A DNA stretch of 64,000 bases from Kuschelorhynchus macadamiae. Taxonomy: Eukaryota > Arthropoda > Insecta > Coleoptera > Curculionidae. Position numbers and translations under genes: made by a program. Positions 1 through 9,110 of the stretch are shown one piece after another. The DNA lies in NCBI GenBank assembly GCA_030620095.1, contig JAUTXW010001355.1:682001-746000 (forward strand), read 5' to 3'. Position 1 is the first letter of the stretch. Each line of letters starts with the position of its first letter. The notes beneath the pieces are model-generated. The model did no database searches. It was not told the origin of the DNA and saw nothing but the letters and a program-made list of their open reading frames with translations.

Positions 1-2779
1 GAATATTTTTGATGCAAATTTAATATAAAATGATATTGTAACGGTCTGATGGTCAATGATGATGATTATGAGTCAGTATAAGCATAATAGCCAGAAACAG
101 AAATTACAAAAAGCAGCGACTTATATACCCAATACATAATGTCAAAAATTAAATTAAAGCTGCGGTCGAATCCCCCAGTTAATGGAAAATGCCACTACTC
201 CGAACCGGATTGCTTTATCACCCCGTATATAAATATATATCAGGAAATCATATAACATACTAAAGTCAGAGACATTTAAATACCGCATAGGTATAAAGCA
301 AAAAATAAGAATAAAATTACTACTAAGGCTTGCGTATATCGAAAAAAGGAATAATTATTCCAAACCTACTTACTTTACCAGCCATTATTAAACATGCTGA
401 AAGAAGTAAACATTACTTACTATTAACTAAAAGGGAAAAACCCGTTAATATTTTAAACATAAATATACATCCCTTTAAATCTTCACACCATCCATGTATT
501 TCTTATTTTGTATTATAATTACCTTCATTTCGTATATAAAATACTTGCTATAACTTTATTTGGACACGATTCCTGATATTGCTATACTTTTCGGGATGTA
601 TATCAATTTTCACCGCCGCACAGTGTGGTAAATTGGCCATGTAGTGCGACATAATTATTTAAGCATTGTTTTAACGTTTTTTAAATTTCATATAATACTA
701 GAATAGGTAACAAGATTTTTGCAAAAAAAATGTGAACAAGATGCCGATGCCGGTCATTAAAATGGCTTCAGTGTTTACTAAAAATTTAATGTTTTTGTGT
801 AACTTAAAAACACATTGATGTCAAAATTTATGAATCATTACTTTAAACTTATTATTAACTAATAGCTATATGAAGCATAAAAAATTAAGATGTAAATTTT
901 TTAGGTTCATTTAGATATTACAATATTGATAGGTAAGGGTAAGGTATACAGGGTGTTTTGTCAAATATTGCTTTGTTTCTATTCTATTCAATACATAAAC
1001 AATAAAAGAACTTTTAGACTTAACATTATGTACCAGATAATGTTTTATAAAAGCCCACTACGTATGCACCTTCATCCAAGCACCCCTTAATTTTTTCGAT
1101 ATTGGTAATAAAACGTTTAAATAAAAATTAATTAGTTAAGTATACTTTTCGTGATAAATGAATTGTTTTTGTTATTTGCCCTATACAATGAAGCCGATAT
1201 TTTTTAGATATTGCACTTAATATATTTTTATATTTATTTTTGTATTTATTTTATATTTTATATATTACACTTTATAAATTTTTATGAAATTATCTTTACA
1301 AAAATGCCAATTACTGGCACTGCACTGGTGTCTTGGGAGATATCTTCGTTTAAGATTTATTTTTGTAAAGGTAGAAAAGTCTTTTAAATTTACCTAATTT
1401 ATTAGTTTTTTATTTGAAATTTTCATTTCCAATATTAAAAGAATTAAAGGGAGTGTGGTTTTATAAAATTATATCTTAGTTATTTATCGAATTTTAAAAG
1501 TGTTATATCATTTTGCTTGGAAATAATGTAGCATTAGAACTGTTAATTTAGTTTTATCACGATGTTGCATGTAAAACTTCTACAGAGGGATCAAATATCC
1601 ATATTTTTAAAATGGGTTCGCCATCTTGAATTTTAAAAAGATGACAGCTGTAATACAAAATTCCGAAATTTTGTACCTTAGTCTTTGCAAAATGTTTACC
1701 GTTGTTATACTCGGACGAGTTTTTATAAAGTTCTGGTCATATAAAAATCGTGCTGTTTTTTTTATGGTGCAGCCAATAGTAATTACGGAGCCATACTTAA
1801 AGCCATCTAAATCTCGAATGGGCATCTATGAACATTTTCATTCATATGTTTTATATAAAAATTAAACTTCGACAAACTTTTTTTTGCATGCTCTACAAGT
1901 TAAAAAAAGTGCGTAAATATAGTAATACCTCAAAAATTTTTGAGATAAGGGCACTAATGTTTAAAAAGTTTTGATACCATAAAAAAGTTTGATTATAAAC
2001 AGTATTTATGTAAGAAATTAGAAAAACATTTCCTATGTTTAGTATCATATTTTCTGTTTTGAAAATGATGTATAGAAACATGTTAATTTCAGATTTAAAA
2101 TATTTACCTACTTTAAGGCCTCTCCTCCAAGAACTGTAATTACATTTTTATTCCTCAATTGCATTTTTCTATTAGTAACACTATTATAAATGCTAGAATA
2201 TGTTAAGAATATTGCAGAATTACACTTTGGACTTATGTCGTGCTAGACGGCCGATTTAATACACTGGGCGCCGTTCAGAGCATGCGAGATACATAGATCA
2301 ACAAATATTCGCAAACTTTGGAGGCATTTCGGGATAAAAACATCTCGTCCCTGTCAATCTGCTTATCATAATACGTCAGTGAAAGCTACATAGCTGGCAA
2401 AGCCAGGCCAACTTGAAAATGGTGGTAAATTCAAGAGGAAATGGAAAAATAATGCATAGGGAAATATATGAAAACAATATTGCAATTTTATTTCCAAATG
2501 GTTCGCCCTGTATAAACCGGAAAGACATTTTGGCGGTCCTATAAACAATTTGCGCCCCATGTTTTTTGAAACAAAGTGAAATGTATTTAAATTGAAAAGG
2601 CAGAAAGAGTTTTTTAGTTATTCTGCATTTCGACCGCTTTCTCGTCATATGAGGTATAGGCATCCTATATCGATTTTAAATCTTCTTTATATTCTTCATC
2701 GAACCCCTTTCTTACCTTAACAAAGTAGTCAGGGTTTCGACTCCGCAAAATGCCTTTAAAGCTACCCCACTTTCCAATA
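1..2779. other. Intronic/upstream sequence, no gene recognised
   Basis: AT-rich sequence without a recognisable coding region. The short open frames here (for example 330-518, 1607-1865, 2366-2663) have no family motif and overlap each other on both strands, so I treat them as chance. Around 952 a TACAGGGTG motif and around 2505 an inverted CGCCCTGTA motif could be ends of an old DNA transposon, but the similarity does not extend far inward. No upstream sodium-channel exon was recognised in this stretch or elsewhere before 33117. Confidence 0.6.
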
Positions 2780-3459
2780 ACAAAAAATCCGTTAAGGTCC
2801 TTTACCCGGCACTCCCCTCATTATGAATTTTTCCTTTTATTAGGAATAGTGAAGGGTGACACAATTTAGTTCCGTGCATAGCATATTCTTTTGGTTACAC
2901 ATATACATATACTGTCTTATTAAACATTTTTATTGAGCGCTATTTTGATCCACCATATTGGATTCGTACCAATATTTTACCAGTTTCTACTTATACCACA
3001 CTCGATTTATGGGCATAATTTAAAATACTTGAACCAGTAGTTTTTACCCTGATTTTTTTAAAGACACGCGTTTTGCTCCGTCATGTTGAATTCGTACTAA
3101 AATTTTACCAGTTCATCTCTGTATCAGACTTTATTCTTGCAGAAAATTTGAAATCAATGTAATAAGCAGTTTTTCAGTACCAAAATTACCAGTAGATCAC
3201 TACGAAATACCTGCTTGTTGTGCAAAATTTCGAGTACATTGGATAAGTAGTTATCACCCTCAATTTCTGGCCAAATTTGAAGTAAATCGGGTAAGCATTT
3301 TTTAGCTATGCCGCCAACAGACCGACAGACAGACCGACGGAATTGAGAAAACATGTTTTGTGGCATCTAGGATCCTAAAACGTAAAGATCTGAAAAATCT
3401 GGAAGGGTGATTTTTTTTTTCAGGAATACAATAATTTCCTTTTACGAGGGAAGTACAAA
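2780..3459. repeat. Dispersed satellite-like repeat family, copy A
   Basis: This stretch shares phrases with four other places in the window (26130-26470, 28380-28660, 31310-31690, 60780-61745). The shared pieces are units of roughly 130-170 bp containing 'aaaattttaccagtt' and, in reverse, 'aaaatggcggcct', plus one end carrying the repeated motif ACAGACCGAC followed by GGAATTGAGAAAACATG near 3320-3355. There is no coding potential. It looks like a non-autonomous repeat with internal tandem units, partly in inverted halves. It abuts the 3' end of the Penelope-like element at about 3460, which may have inserted into it. Confidence 0.6.
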
Positions 3460-3530
3460 GGTATTGTTGACATAACGTAGCGAACATAGGACGGAAGCTA
3501 AAACGGCTTTGGTCATTTAAGAAATTATGG

Positions 3531-3571
3531 TCCGACGTTTTGCTTTGGATTGCACGAGGCATCTTCAGGGA
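3531..3571 (-). ncRNA. Decayed hammerhead-like motif at the PLE1 3' end
   Basis: Read on the minus strand: TCC, then CTGAAGA, a T, an arm beginning GCC, AAAA where a hammerhead has GAAA, then CGTC and GGA. TCC and GGA can pair as stem I, with cleavage expected after GTC. Compared with the sister copy at 9023-9063 the invariant G of GAAA is lost and stem II no longer pairs fully, so this copy should be inactive. The assignment rests on the order of motifs, not on a computed fold. Confidence 0.45.
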
Positions 3572-5121
3572 TCTTGACTTCACGAGATCGGAACACTGAA
3601 TGAACTCGGAGAGACCCAGGTCGTCTATTTATAGTCGACCTGTGTTTACTGAACCGTGACCCTGTGTAACGATCGGTTTCCACGTATGATGTAGACTGAA
3701 GCCCGTATGTTTAATAAAATTGTTAGGATGCTTATAAATTTCAATAGATTCTCTAATTTTCCGTTTATAGAATCCCAAAACCGATGCAAGAACTTTAGTT
3801 TCTTTTACATTTATGACATGTCCGGTGGAATGTTGGTGTTCAGATACAGCAGATTTTACCGTTCATGTTCCTTAAGCCTAGTCGATATGGATCTTCCAGT
3901 TTCTCCAATATAGACATTACCACAGGAACAAGGAATTGCATATACTCCTTCCGTTTGGAAATGAATAATGTCCTTTAGCGATCGCAAACATTGCACAATT
4001 TTCTTGTGCGTGTTGAAGATTGTACGTATGTTGGACCGGCAAAGTAACCTTGTGTATAAATGGAAGATCTACATTGCTATCGGTAATTCCTTATTAGTAT
4101 CATTTCGTGAAGTAGGATTATTACATTTTCTAATTGACCGTCTAATATCCTCAATGCAATATCCATTCCCTCTTAAAGCTTGAGTCAGTTTCTCTGTTTC
4201 CGATTGTAAAAAATTTTCGTCACAAATTGCGAGGGTTCTGTAAACCAATGAATTAATAACTAATTGCTTTTGTGCTGGATGATGATGGGAATTTGCACTT
4301 AGGTACCTGTTCGCATATGTTGGTTTTCTGTATACCGTGTGTCCTAAGGAACCATCTCCTTTTCTTTATACAAGAACATCTAAAAAGGGAATTGTGTCTT
4401 CTGATTCCATTTCCATTGTAAATTCCATATTAGCATGTTATTGATTCAAACGATCAAGAAACCCAGGGAGGCTTTTTGGACCATGCAGCTATATTACAAA
4501 AGTGTCGTCTACATATCTAAACCATGATTTTGACTTTATTGCAGACGAATCCAAGGCTTCCTCCAGAAAAGCTTCCATGAAGATATTGGCTACCACTGGT
4601 GACGGCGAAGATCCCATGGCTGCTCCTGAGGTTTGTTTATAAAAAGTTCCTTGGAAAACAAAATATGTTGATGTGAGACATGCTTCAATCAGATCTAAAA
4701 GTGAGCTGTCAATATTATTATGGCGAAATAAGTCTGATATTATGGAAATTGAATCATTTATTCGCACATTTGTATATAGCGATTCTACATCGAAACTGAC
4801 TAAGATGTCTTTGGGATCTAATTGACCAAAATGTCTGTACTGTTATTTTTGTCGCCGTTCTTTCCGCAGCTGATGGATTCGTTTTAGGCGGGTTAGAATT
4901 TTTGATGATTTTCGCTGTTTCATACCTTATTACGTTAGCTTCTTCTGCAGAAAGTCTTCTAATTGTCGCTTCAACAGGTGACACTATGTCTTCTACGGGT
5001 ATGTCCTTTGGTGTTATGGCGGAGTTTTGGCCTTTAGAGAGGACGGATTACTCTGCTTCAGTAAGGATTTTGAAAGATAATTTTTGTAGGGTGCCCTGTG
5101 GCGGTTTCATTGGTCTTTGGT

Positions 5122-5133
5122 TGTCCAGCAGTC
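5122..5133 (+). repeat. Left target-site duplication of PLE2
   Basis: The 12-mer TGTCCAGCAGTC here is repeated exactly at 8409-8420. Removing 5134-8420 rejoins PLE1 coding sequence on the minus strand. This is the expected signature of PLE2 inserting into an older PLE1. Confidence 0.85.
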
Positions 5134-6258
5134 AAGTCCTAACACTGGAACCTGTGGTGGAAGATAGATCAAAATACAAGAGTTCTAACCACACTACACC
5201 ACAACTTGTTACGTTCTGGACGCGCGTTTCGCTAACCAAGTTAGCATCATCAGCAGATGATATAAACTAAAGTAACTTATCCTAACCGAGACTATTTATA
5301 GGTAAATGTGGTCACACTTGGTTGCACCCGACTGCACCGTTGTCAAGTAAACAATAGAAGGGACTATAGGGAATAGGCCCTCTGTCTTTATTTAGTGCTT
5401 TCTTACCACATTTAACTATTTCTATACTCTCAAATGCATCCAATAATCTATTATTAGATACATTTTTAATCAACTTAAGATTATTTATTCCTATTCGGTG
5501 ATTGTTTTCCAAAGCATGTTGGGCAACGCTTGACTTTTCTGTTCTTCAGTATCTTAAATGTGCCATGTGTTCTTTAAAACGAATGTTTATGGAGCGTTTA
5601 GTTTGCCCAACATATTTTAGATCACAGTCATTACAGCTAATTTCATAGATGCCACTCCTCTCCCTCAAGTCGACTTTGTCTTTGGGGTTTCCAAGGAGAT
5701 TTTTCAAACAATTCTCCGTTTTGTAGGCTACTCTAAAACCTACGTTTTTAAATACTTTTTCTAGACCTCTCGTATATCTGGGATCATATGGGATTACTAT
5801 GAATTTATTGGAAGCCTAAGGTATTTGAAGAGAAGTGGTATTTTTAACATTTTCTTATGCTTATGTCTATTCACTAGTTTATGTACAAAATTATCATTAT
5901 ATCCATTACTTTTAGCTATATTTTTAATCCGATTCATTTCATTGTTAAAACGTTCTTTACTTAGTGAAAAATTGACTAACCTGTGAGTTAAGAAATGGAA
6001 TGCTGCCATTTTGTGTTGACGGCAATGAAATGAGTCGGATGTTATATATCTATCAGTATTAGTAAATTTCCTATAAATATCAAATTCTAATTTATCGTTA
6101 TTTCTAATAACTAACGTGTCGAGAAAAGGTAATTGCCCATTGTTCTCCTTTTCGTACGTAAAATTAATGGAAGGATGTTTATTGTTTAATGTTTCTAAGA
6201 AAGTGTCCAAATTTTCTGTTTTAGTATCAAAAATAGCAAATATATCGTCTACGTATCG
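5134..6258 (-). pseudogene. PLE2 inverted 3' fragment (RT end, GIY-YIG, 3' region)
   Basis: Inverted 5'-truncated copy of PLE2. Coding begins at the RT motif C (LRYVDDIFAIFDT in the frame of 5797-6384) and runs through the GIY-YIG region around 5530-5680 to the C-terminus (ORF 5312-5512). At the codon where the main copy has TGA (8161-8163) this copy has TGT, so the protein goes on for 22 more codons or so. That indicates the ancestral C-terminus and shows the TGA in the main copy to be a mutation. A stop and a frame change near 5818 break this fragment as well. Confidence 0.88.
5213..5262 (-). ncRNA. Hammerhead ribozyme (type I, minimal stem III), inverted PLE2 end
   Basis: Read on the minus strand from 5256: CTG (stem I), core CTGATGA (5253-5247), a T, stem II GCTAAC/GTTAGC closed by a short loop, GAAA (5230-5227), CGCGCG forming a two-base-pair stem III with the adjoining A and T, then GTC as the cleavage triplet and CAG (5218-5216) pairing with the first CTG. 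All invariant core bases are present. One extra T lies between the core and stem II. Hammerheads of this short-stem-III kind are known from Penelope-like elements. Activity is not shown by sequence alone. Confidence 0.8.
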
Positions 6259-6450
6259 TAATCGTATCGTAAGAAAAATGTTCGTAGTTATCGATGCCAA
6301 ATTTTTGAAGAAAATGTGTTCACTTAAAAACAAACTGAGAAAGTTGAAACCACAAAAACAAATTTCTTCGGAAGTCGAGAACATTGTAGAAAATCTTTCT
6401 TCTCAGTCTTTTGATAATAGAGAAATCGCCCTTTTGAATAAATTCAATAC
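6259..6450 (+). pseudogene. PLE2 N-terminal coding segment, separated by a frameshift
   Basis: The open frame from about 6260 to 6450 encodes a lysine-rich linker (for example NKLRKLKPQKQ and NIVENLSSQSFDNREIALLNK) that in Penelope proteins lies just before the RT. At about 6446-6452 the frame must shift to join the long downstream ORF (PESTKGFIREA...). Compared with PLE1, the N-terminal ~150 residues that include the 'LADLYG' and 'FLLRCRDKD' region are absent, so the main copy is 5'-truncated at the junction with the inverted copy. Confidence 0.75.
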
Positions 6451-8163
6451 GTGCCAGAGTCAACTAAGGGATTCATTAGAGAGGCTTGCAGAAATCAAAT
6501 CTCTAAAAACGTTGTTAACAACAAGTCAAAATATGTTTCTCGTAAAAACACTGAAGTTATCCAGGGACTGAAGAAAAAGGAATGTTTTTATTTAAAAGCT
6601 GACAAAGGAAATAAGGTTGTTATACTAGACAAAACAGATTATTTTGAAAGAGTAGACAATTTGATTCAAACTGGTCCTTATGATTTAATTGAGAAAAACC
6701 CCTTATCAAAAATGATAACAGAAGTAAAAAGTACTTTAAAACAGTGTAAAAACCTTGTGTCCGATAAACTAAAATTCAAACTAACACATAGTAACCCACA
6801 GTTATCTAAACTGTATTGCCTTCCCAAAATTCATAAACCTGGGAAGTCCATGAGACCTATTGTTTCAGCTATTGGATCACCAACGTACAATATTTCAAAA
6901 TGGTTAGTAGAAGAATTCGGCAAATTAAATATCTCGTATGATAACTTTGAGGTTACTAACTCGTTAGAATTCTTAGATAAAATTAAGAATGTTCACTTAA
7001 AAGAAGGTGAAATTTTAATATCTTTTGATGTAAGCTCATTGTTTCCTAGTGTACCCATACCACTAGCTTTAGAGTACCTAAAGGAACTACTTGAAATCAA
7101 TAATTTGAAGAAAGAAATTATTGATGAGTATTTACTTCTCACAAAATTATGTATGAATCAAAATTTTTTTCAGTACAACAATAAATATTATAAACAACTA
7201 GAGGGAACTGCGATGGGAAATTGCTTATCTCCGTTCCTTGCAAATTTGTTTATGGGCAGATTAGAAACCCAATTCAAAAAAGAACTCAAGTATTTCCCAA
7301 GGGTGTGGTATAGATACGTAGACGATATATTTGCTATTTTTGATACTAAAACAGAAAATTTGGACACTTTCTTAGAAACATTAAACAATAAACATCCTTC
7401 CATTAATTTTACGTACGAAAAGGAGAACAATGGGCAATTACCTTTTCTCGACACGTTAGTTATTAGAAATAAAGATAAATTAGAATTTGATATTTATAGG
7501 AAATTTACTAATACTGATAGATATATAACATCCGACTCATTTCATTGCCGTCAACACAAAATGGCAGCATTCCATTTCCTAACTCACAGGTTAGTCAATT
7601 TTTCACTAAGTAAAGAACGTTTTAACAATGAAATGAATCGGATTAAAAATATAGCTAAAAGTAATGGATATAATGATAATTTTGTACATAAACTAGTAAA
7701 TAGACATAAGCATAAGACAATGTTAAAAGATGCCACTTCTCTTCAAATACCTGAGGCTTCCAATAAATTCATAGTAATCCCATATGATCCCAGATATACG
7801 AGAGGTCTAGAAAAAGTATTTAAAAACGTAGGTTTTAGAGTAGCCTACAAAACGGAGAATTGTTTGAAAAATCTCCTTGGAAACCCCAAAGACAAAGTCG
7901 ACTTGAGGGAGAGGAGTGGCATCTATGAAATTAGCTGTAATGACTGTGATCTAAAATATGTTGGGCAAACTAAACGCTCCATAAACATTCGTTTTAAAGA
8001 ACACATGGCACGTTTAAGATACGGAAGAACAGAAAAGTCAAGCGTTGCCCAACATGCTTTGGAAAACAATCACCGAATAGGAATAAATATTCTTAAGTTG
8101 ATTAAAAATGTATCTAATAATAGATTATTGGATGCATTTGAGAGTATAGAAATAGTTAAATGA
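6451..8163 (+). CDS. Penelope-like reverse transcriptase with GIY-YIG endonuclease (PLE2)
   Basis: The longest open frame of the window (570 codons). Visible in order: LKADKGNKVVILDK at about residues 48-61, LPKIHKPG at about 123, RT motif A SFDVSSLFPSV at about 191, motif B TAMGNCLSPFLANLF at about 252, motif C YVDDIFAIFD at about 289, a CNDC pair in the linker, and the GIY-YIG nuclease from about residue 490 (GIYEISC, then YVGQTKRSINIRFKEH) with the later QHALENNH. The family primes reverse transcription at nicks made by its own nuclease. The frame closes at TGA (8161-8163), where the inverted copy has TGT; the open frame resumes to a TGA at 8229-8231. A frameshift cuts off the N-terminus. 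Structure suggests a young but inactive copy. Confidence 0.93.
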   Translation: MPESTKGFIREACRNQISKNVVNNKSKYVSRKNTEVIQGLKKKECFYLKADKGNKVVILDKTDYFERVDNLIQTGPYDLIEKNPLSKMITEVKSTLKQCKNLVSDKLKFKLTHSNPQLSKLYCLPKIHKPGKSMRPIVSAIGSPTYNISKWLVEEFGKLNISYDNFEVTNSLEFLDKIKNVHLKEGEILISFDVSSLFPSVPIPLALEYLKELLEINNLKKEIIDEYLLLTKLCMNQNFFQYNNKYYKQLEGTAMGNCLSPFLANLFMGRLETQFKKELKYFPRVWYRYVDDIFAIFDTKTENLDTFLETLNNKHPSINFTYEKENNGQLPFLDTLVIRNKDKLEFDIYRKFTNTDRYITSDSFHCRQHKMAAFHFLTHRLVNFSLSKERFNNEMNRIKNIAKSNGYNDNFVHKLVNRHKHKTMLKDATSLQIPEASNKFIVIPYDPRYTRGLEKVFKNVGFRVAYKTENCLKNLLGNPKDKVDLRERSGIYEISCNDCDLKYVGQTKRSINIRFKEHMARLRYGRTEKSSVAQHALENNHRIGINILKLIKNVSNNRLLDAFESIEIVK

Positions 8164-8312
8164 GGTAAGAAAGCACTAAATAAAGACAGAGGGCCTATTC
8201 CATATAGTCCCCTCTACTGTTTGTTTACCTGATAACGGTACAGTCGGGTGCGAACAAGTGTGACCACATTTACTTATAATTAGTCTCGGTTAGGATAAGT
8301 TACTTTAGTTTA

Positions 8313-8365
8313 TATCATCTGCTGATGATGCTAACGTGGTTAGCGAAACGCGCGTCCAGAACGTA
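8313..8365 (+). ncRNA. Hammerhead ribozyme (type I, minimal stem III), main PLE2 end
   Basis: CTG (8319-8321), core CTGATGA (8322-8328), T, stem II GCTAAC (8330-8335) with loop GTG and GTTAGC (8339-8344), GAAA (8345-8348), CGCGCG, GTC with cleavage predicted after 8356, then CAG (8357-8359) pairing with the first CTG. It differs from the inverted copy only in the stem II loop. It lies about 160 bp after the stop codon, in the terminal region where Penelope-like elements are known to carry hammerheads. Confidence 0.82.
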
Positions 8366-8408
8366 ACAAGTTGTGGTGTAGTGTGGTTAGAACTCTTGTA
8401 TTTTGATC

Positions 8409-8420
8409 TGTCCAGCAGTC
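8409..8420 (+). repeat. Right target-site duplication of PLE2
   Basis: TGTCCAGCAGTC, identical to 5122-5133. On its right the minus strand returns to PLE1 coding sequence. Confidence 0.85.
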
Positions 8421-8919
8421 CTTTCAACTTTTCTCTTGCTTAATGGTAACTGCTTGATGGATCCTTTCTGCTTGCGCATTGGTAATGTCATCGAGAGCTC
8501 TAAATATTTGATATTCCAGTGTAAAAGGTAATTTTAAATGAATATTTAATAACTTACTAGCGTTTATATCTAAATAGCGTCGAGTAGCTTTTACCCTTTC
8601 TCTTACCCATGCCATAATGGCTCGTTTGTAGATGTTCCTTGCACTTGTTGATGTTATGTTGGTGTTTTGTCTGTTGAGATTTTGGTACTACGTCTTTATC
8701 TCGGCATCTAAGGAGAAAGGCTAGTTGGCAAAGTAGCTTCTTCTTGTTGTTCCTGAGACAGCCAAAAGTGTTTGGCAACTTTCTTGATTTCCTCCCCATA
8801 GAGGTCAGCTAACATAGAACGAAAGCTTGCAAAGATGAGGTCAATTAAGGAATCATGGTTCTTGACACGGTCTAATCCCAATTAATTGACCACAGCCGTG
8901 AAAGCTTGCGTTCTATGTT
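8421..8919 (-). pseudogene. Penelope-like element PLE1, 5' part (N-terminal coding region), broken
   Basis: On the minus strand, in shifting frames, the typical start of a Penelope protein is visible: LADLYGEEIKKVAK at about 8815-8770, LAFLLRCRDKDVVPKS at about 8725-8680 (ORF 8557-8799), then a basic helical region MAWVRERVKATRRYLD (ORF 8424-8615). It ends at 8421 next to the 12-bp repeat and resumes at 5121-5133, which identifies it as the severed front half of PLE1. Several frame changes and stops are present. Confidence 0.82.
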
Positions 8920-9110
8920 AAGAATACGAGGTTACGGTCTACATCACACGTGGAAATCGATCTTAACACAGGGTCACGGATTAGCGAGCACAAGTCGTAT
9001 TCAGTATTTAGATCTCGGAGAGTCCCTGAAGATGCCTCGTGCAAGCGAAGGCGAAACGTCGGATAGTGATTCCAATTTAACACAGTCTAATCCCAAGATT
9101 TCTTAATAAC
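8881..9110 (+). mobile_element. Inverted 3' terminal piece of PLE1 at its 5' end
   Basis: About 230 bp on the + strand match the PLE1 3' end around 3460-3690 read on the minus strand: CCTGAAGATGCCTCGTGCAA is shared, as is the coding tail around 8938-8980 (LHHTWK...TQGHG). It sits head-to-head with the 5' end of PLE1, and the two form an inverted repeat (about 8812-8850 against 8881-8919). This is the same arrangement as in PLE2 and PLE3. Confidence 0.75.
9023..9063 (+). ncRNA. Hammerhead-like motif with variant core (CTGAAGA), PLE1 family
   Basis: TCC (9023-9025), CTGAAGA (9026-9032) in place of CTGATGA, a T, stem II GCCT/AGGC (9034-9037 with 9049-9052), GAAA (9053-9056), CGTC (9057-9060) and GGA (9061-9063) pairing with TCC. 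Order and spacing equal the PLE2 ribozymes, but stem III would have only the A:U pair. The variant core base is at the normally free seventh-position neighbourhood, so activity is uncertain. Likely a related, diverged ribozyme. Confidence 0.5.

Larger units (their letters stand above)
3460..5133 (-). pseudogene. Penelope-like element PLE1, 3' part (RT core and GIY-YIG endonuclease), broken
   Basis: On the minus strand this reads as a Penelope-type retroelement protein in several frames. In order: a linker matching the family's pre-RT region (ORF 4754-4984, with PVEATIRRLSAEEAN), RT motif A (SFDVESLYTNV), motif B (GAAMGSSPSPVVANIFME) and motif C (FRYVDDTFVI, ORF 4489-4767). The palm C-terminus follows at about 4490-4050 and a GIY-YIG nuclease at about 3960-3860 (GVYAIPCSCGNVYIGETGR). 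Frameshifts and stops break it, including one just after the GIY-YIG core. Its 5' part continues at 8421-8919 after the PLE2 insertion. The family retrotransposes using RT plus GIY-YIG; this copy is dead. Confidence 0.88.
5134..8408 (+). mobile_element. Penelope-like element PLE2, whole composite insertion
   Basis: A Penelope-like retroelement inserted in PLE1 between 12-bp direct repeats. It consists of a main copy on the + strand (about 6259-8408) and, joined head-to-head at its 5' end, an inverted copy of its own last ~1.1 kb (6258 down to 5134). The arms match closely: for example GTAGACGATATATTTGCT at 7318-7335 reappears in reverse around 6235-6252. Both outer ends carry the same 3' terminal region with a hammerhead ribozyme. 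The inverted copy reaches about 30 bp further past the shared 3' sequence than the main copy. Inverted or tandem terminal pieces are a known habit of Penelope-like elements. Confidence 0.9.

Noticed and set aside
952..2515. TACAGGGTG and an inverted CGCCCTGTA as ends of a DNA transposon
   Set aside because: Similarity stops after a few bases and no coding or duplication supports it.
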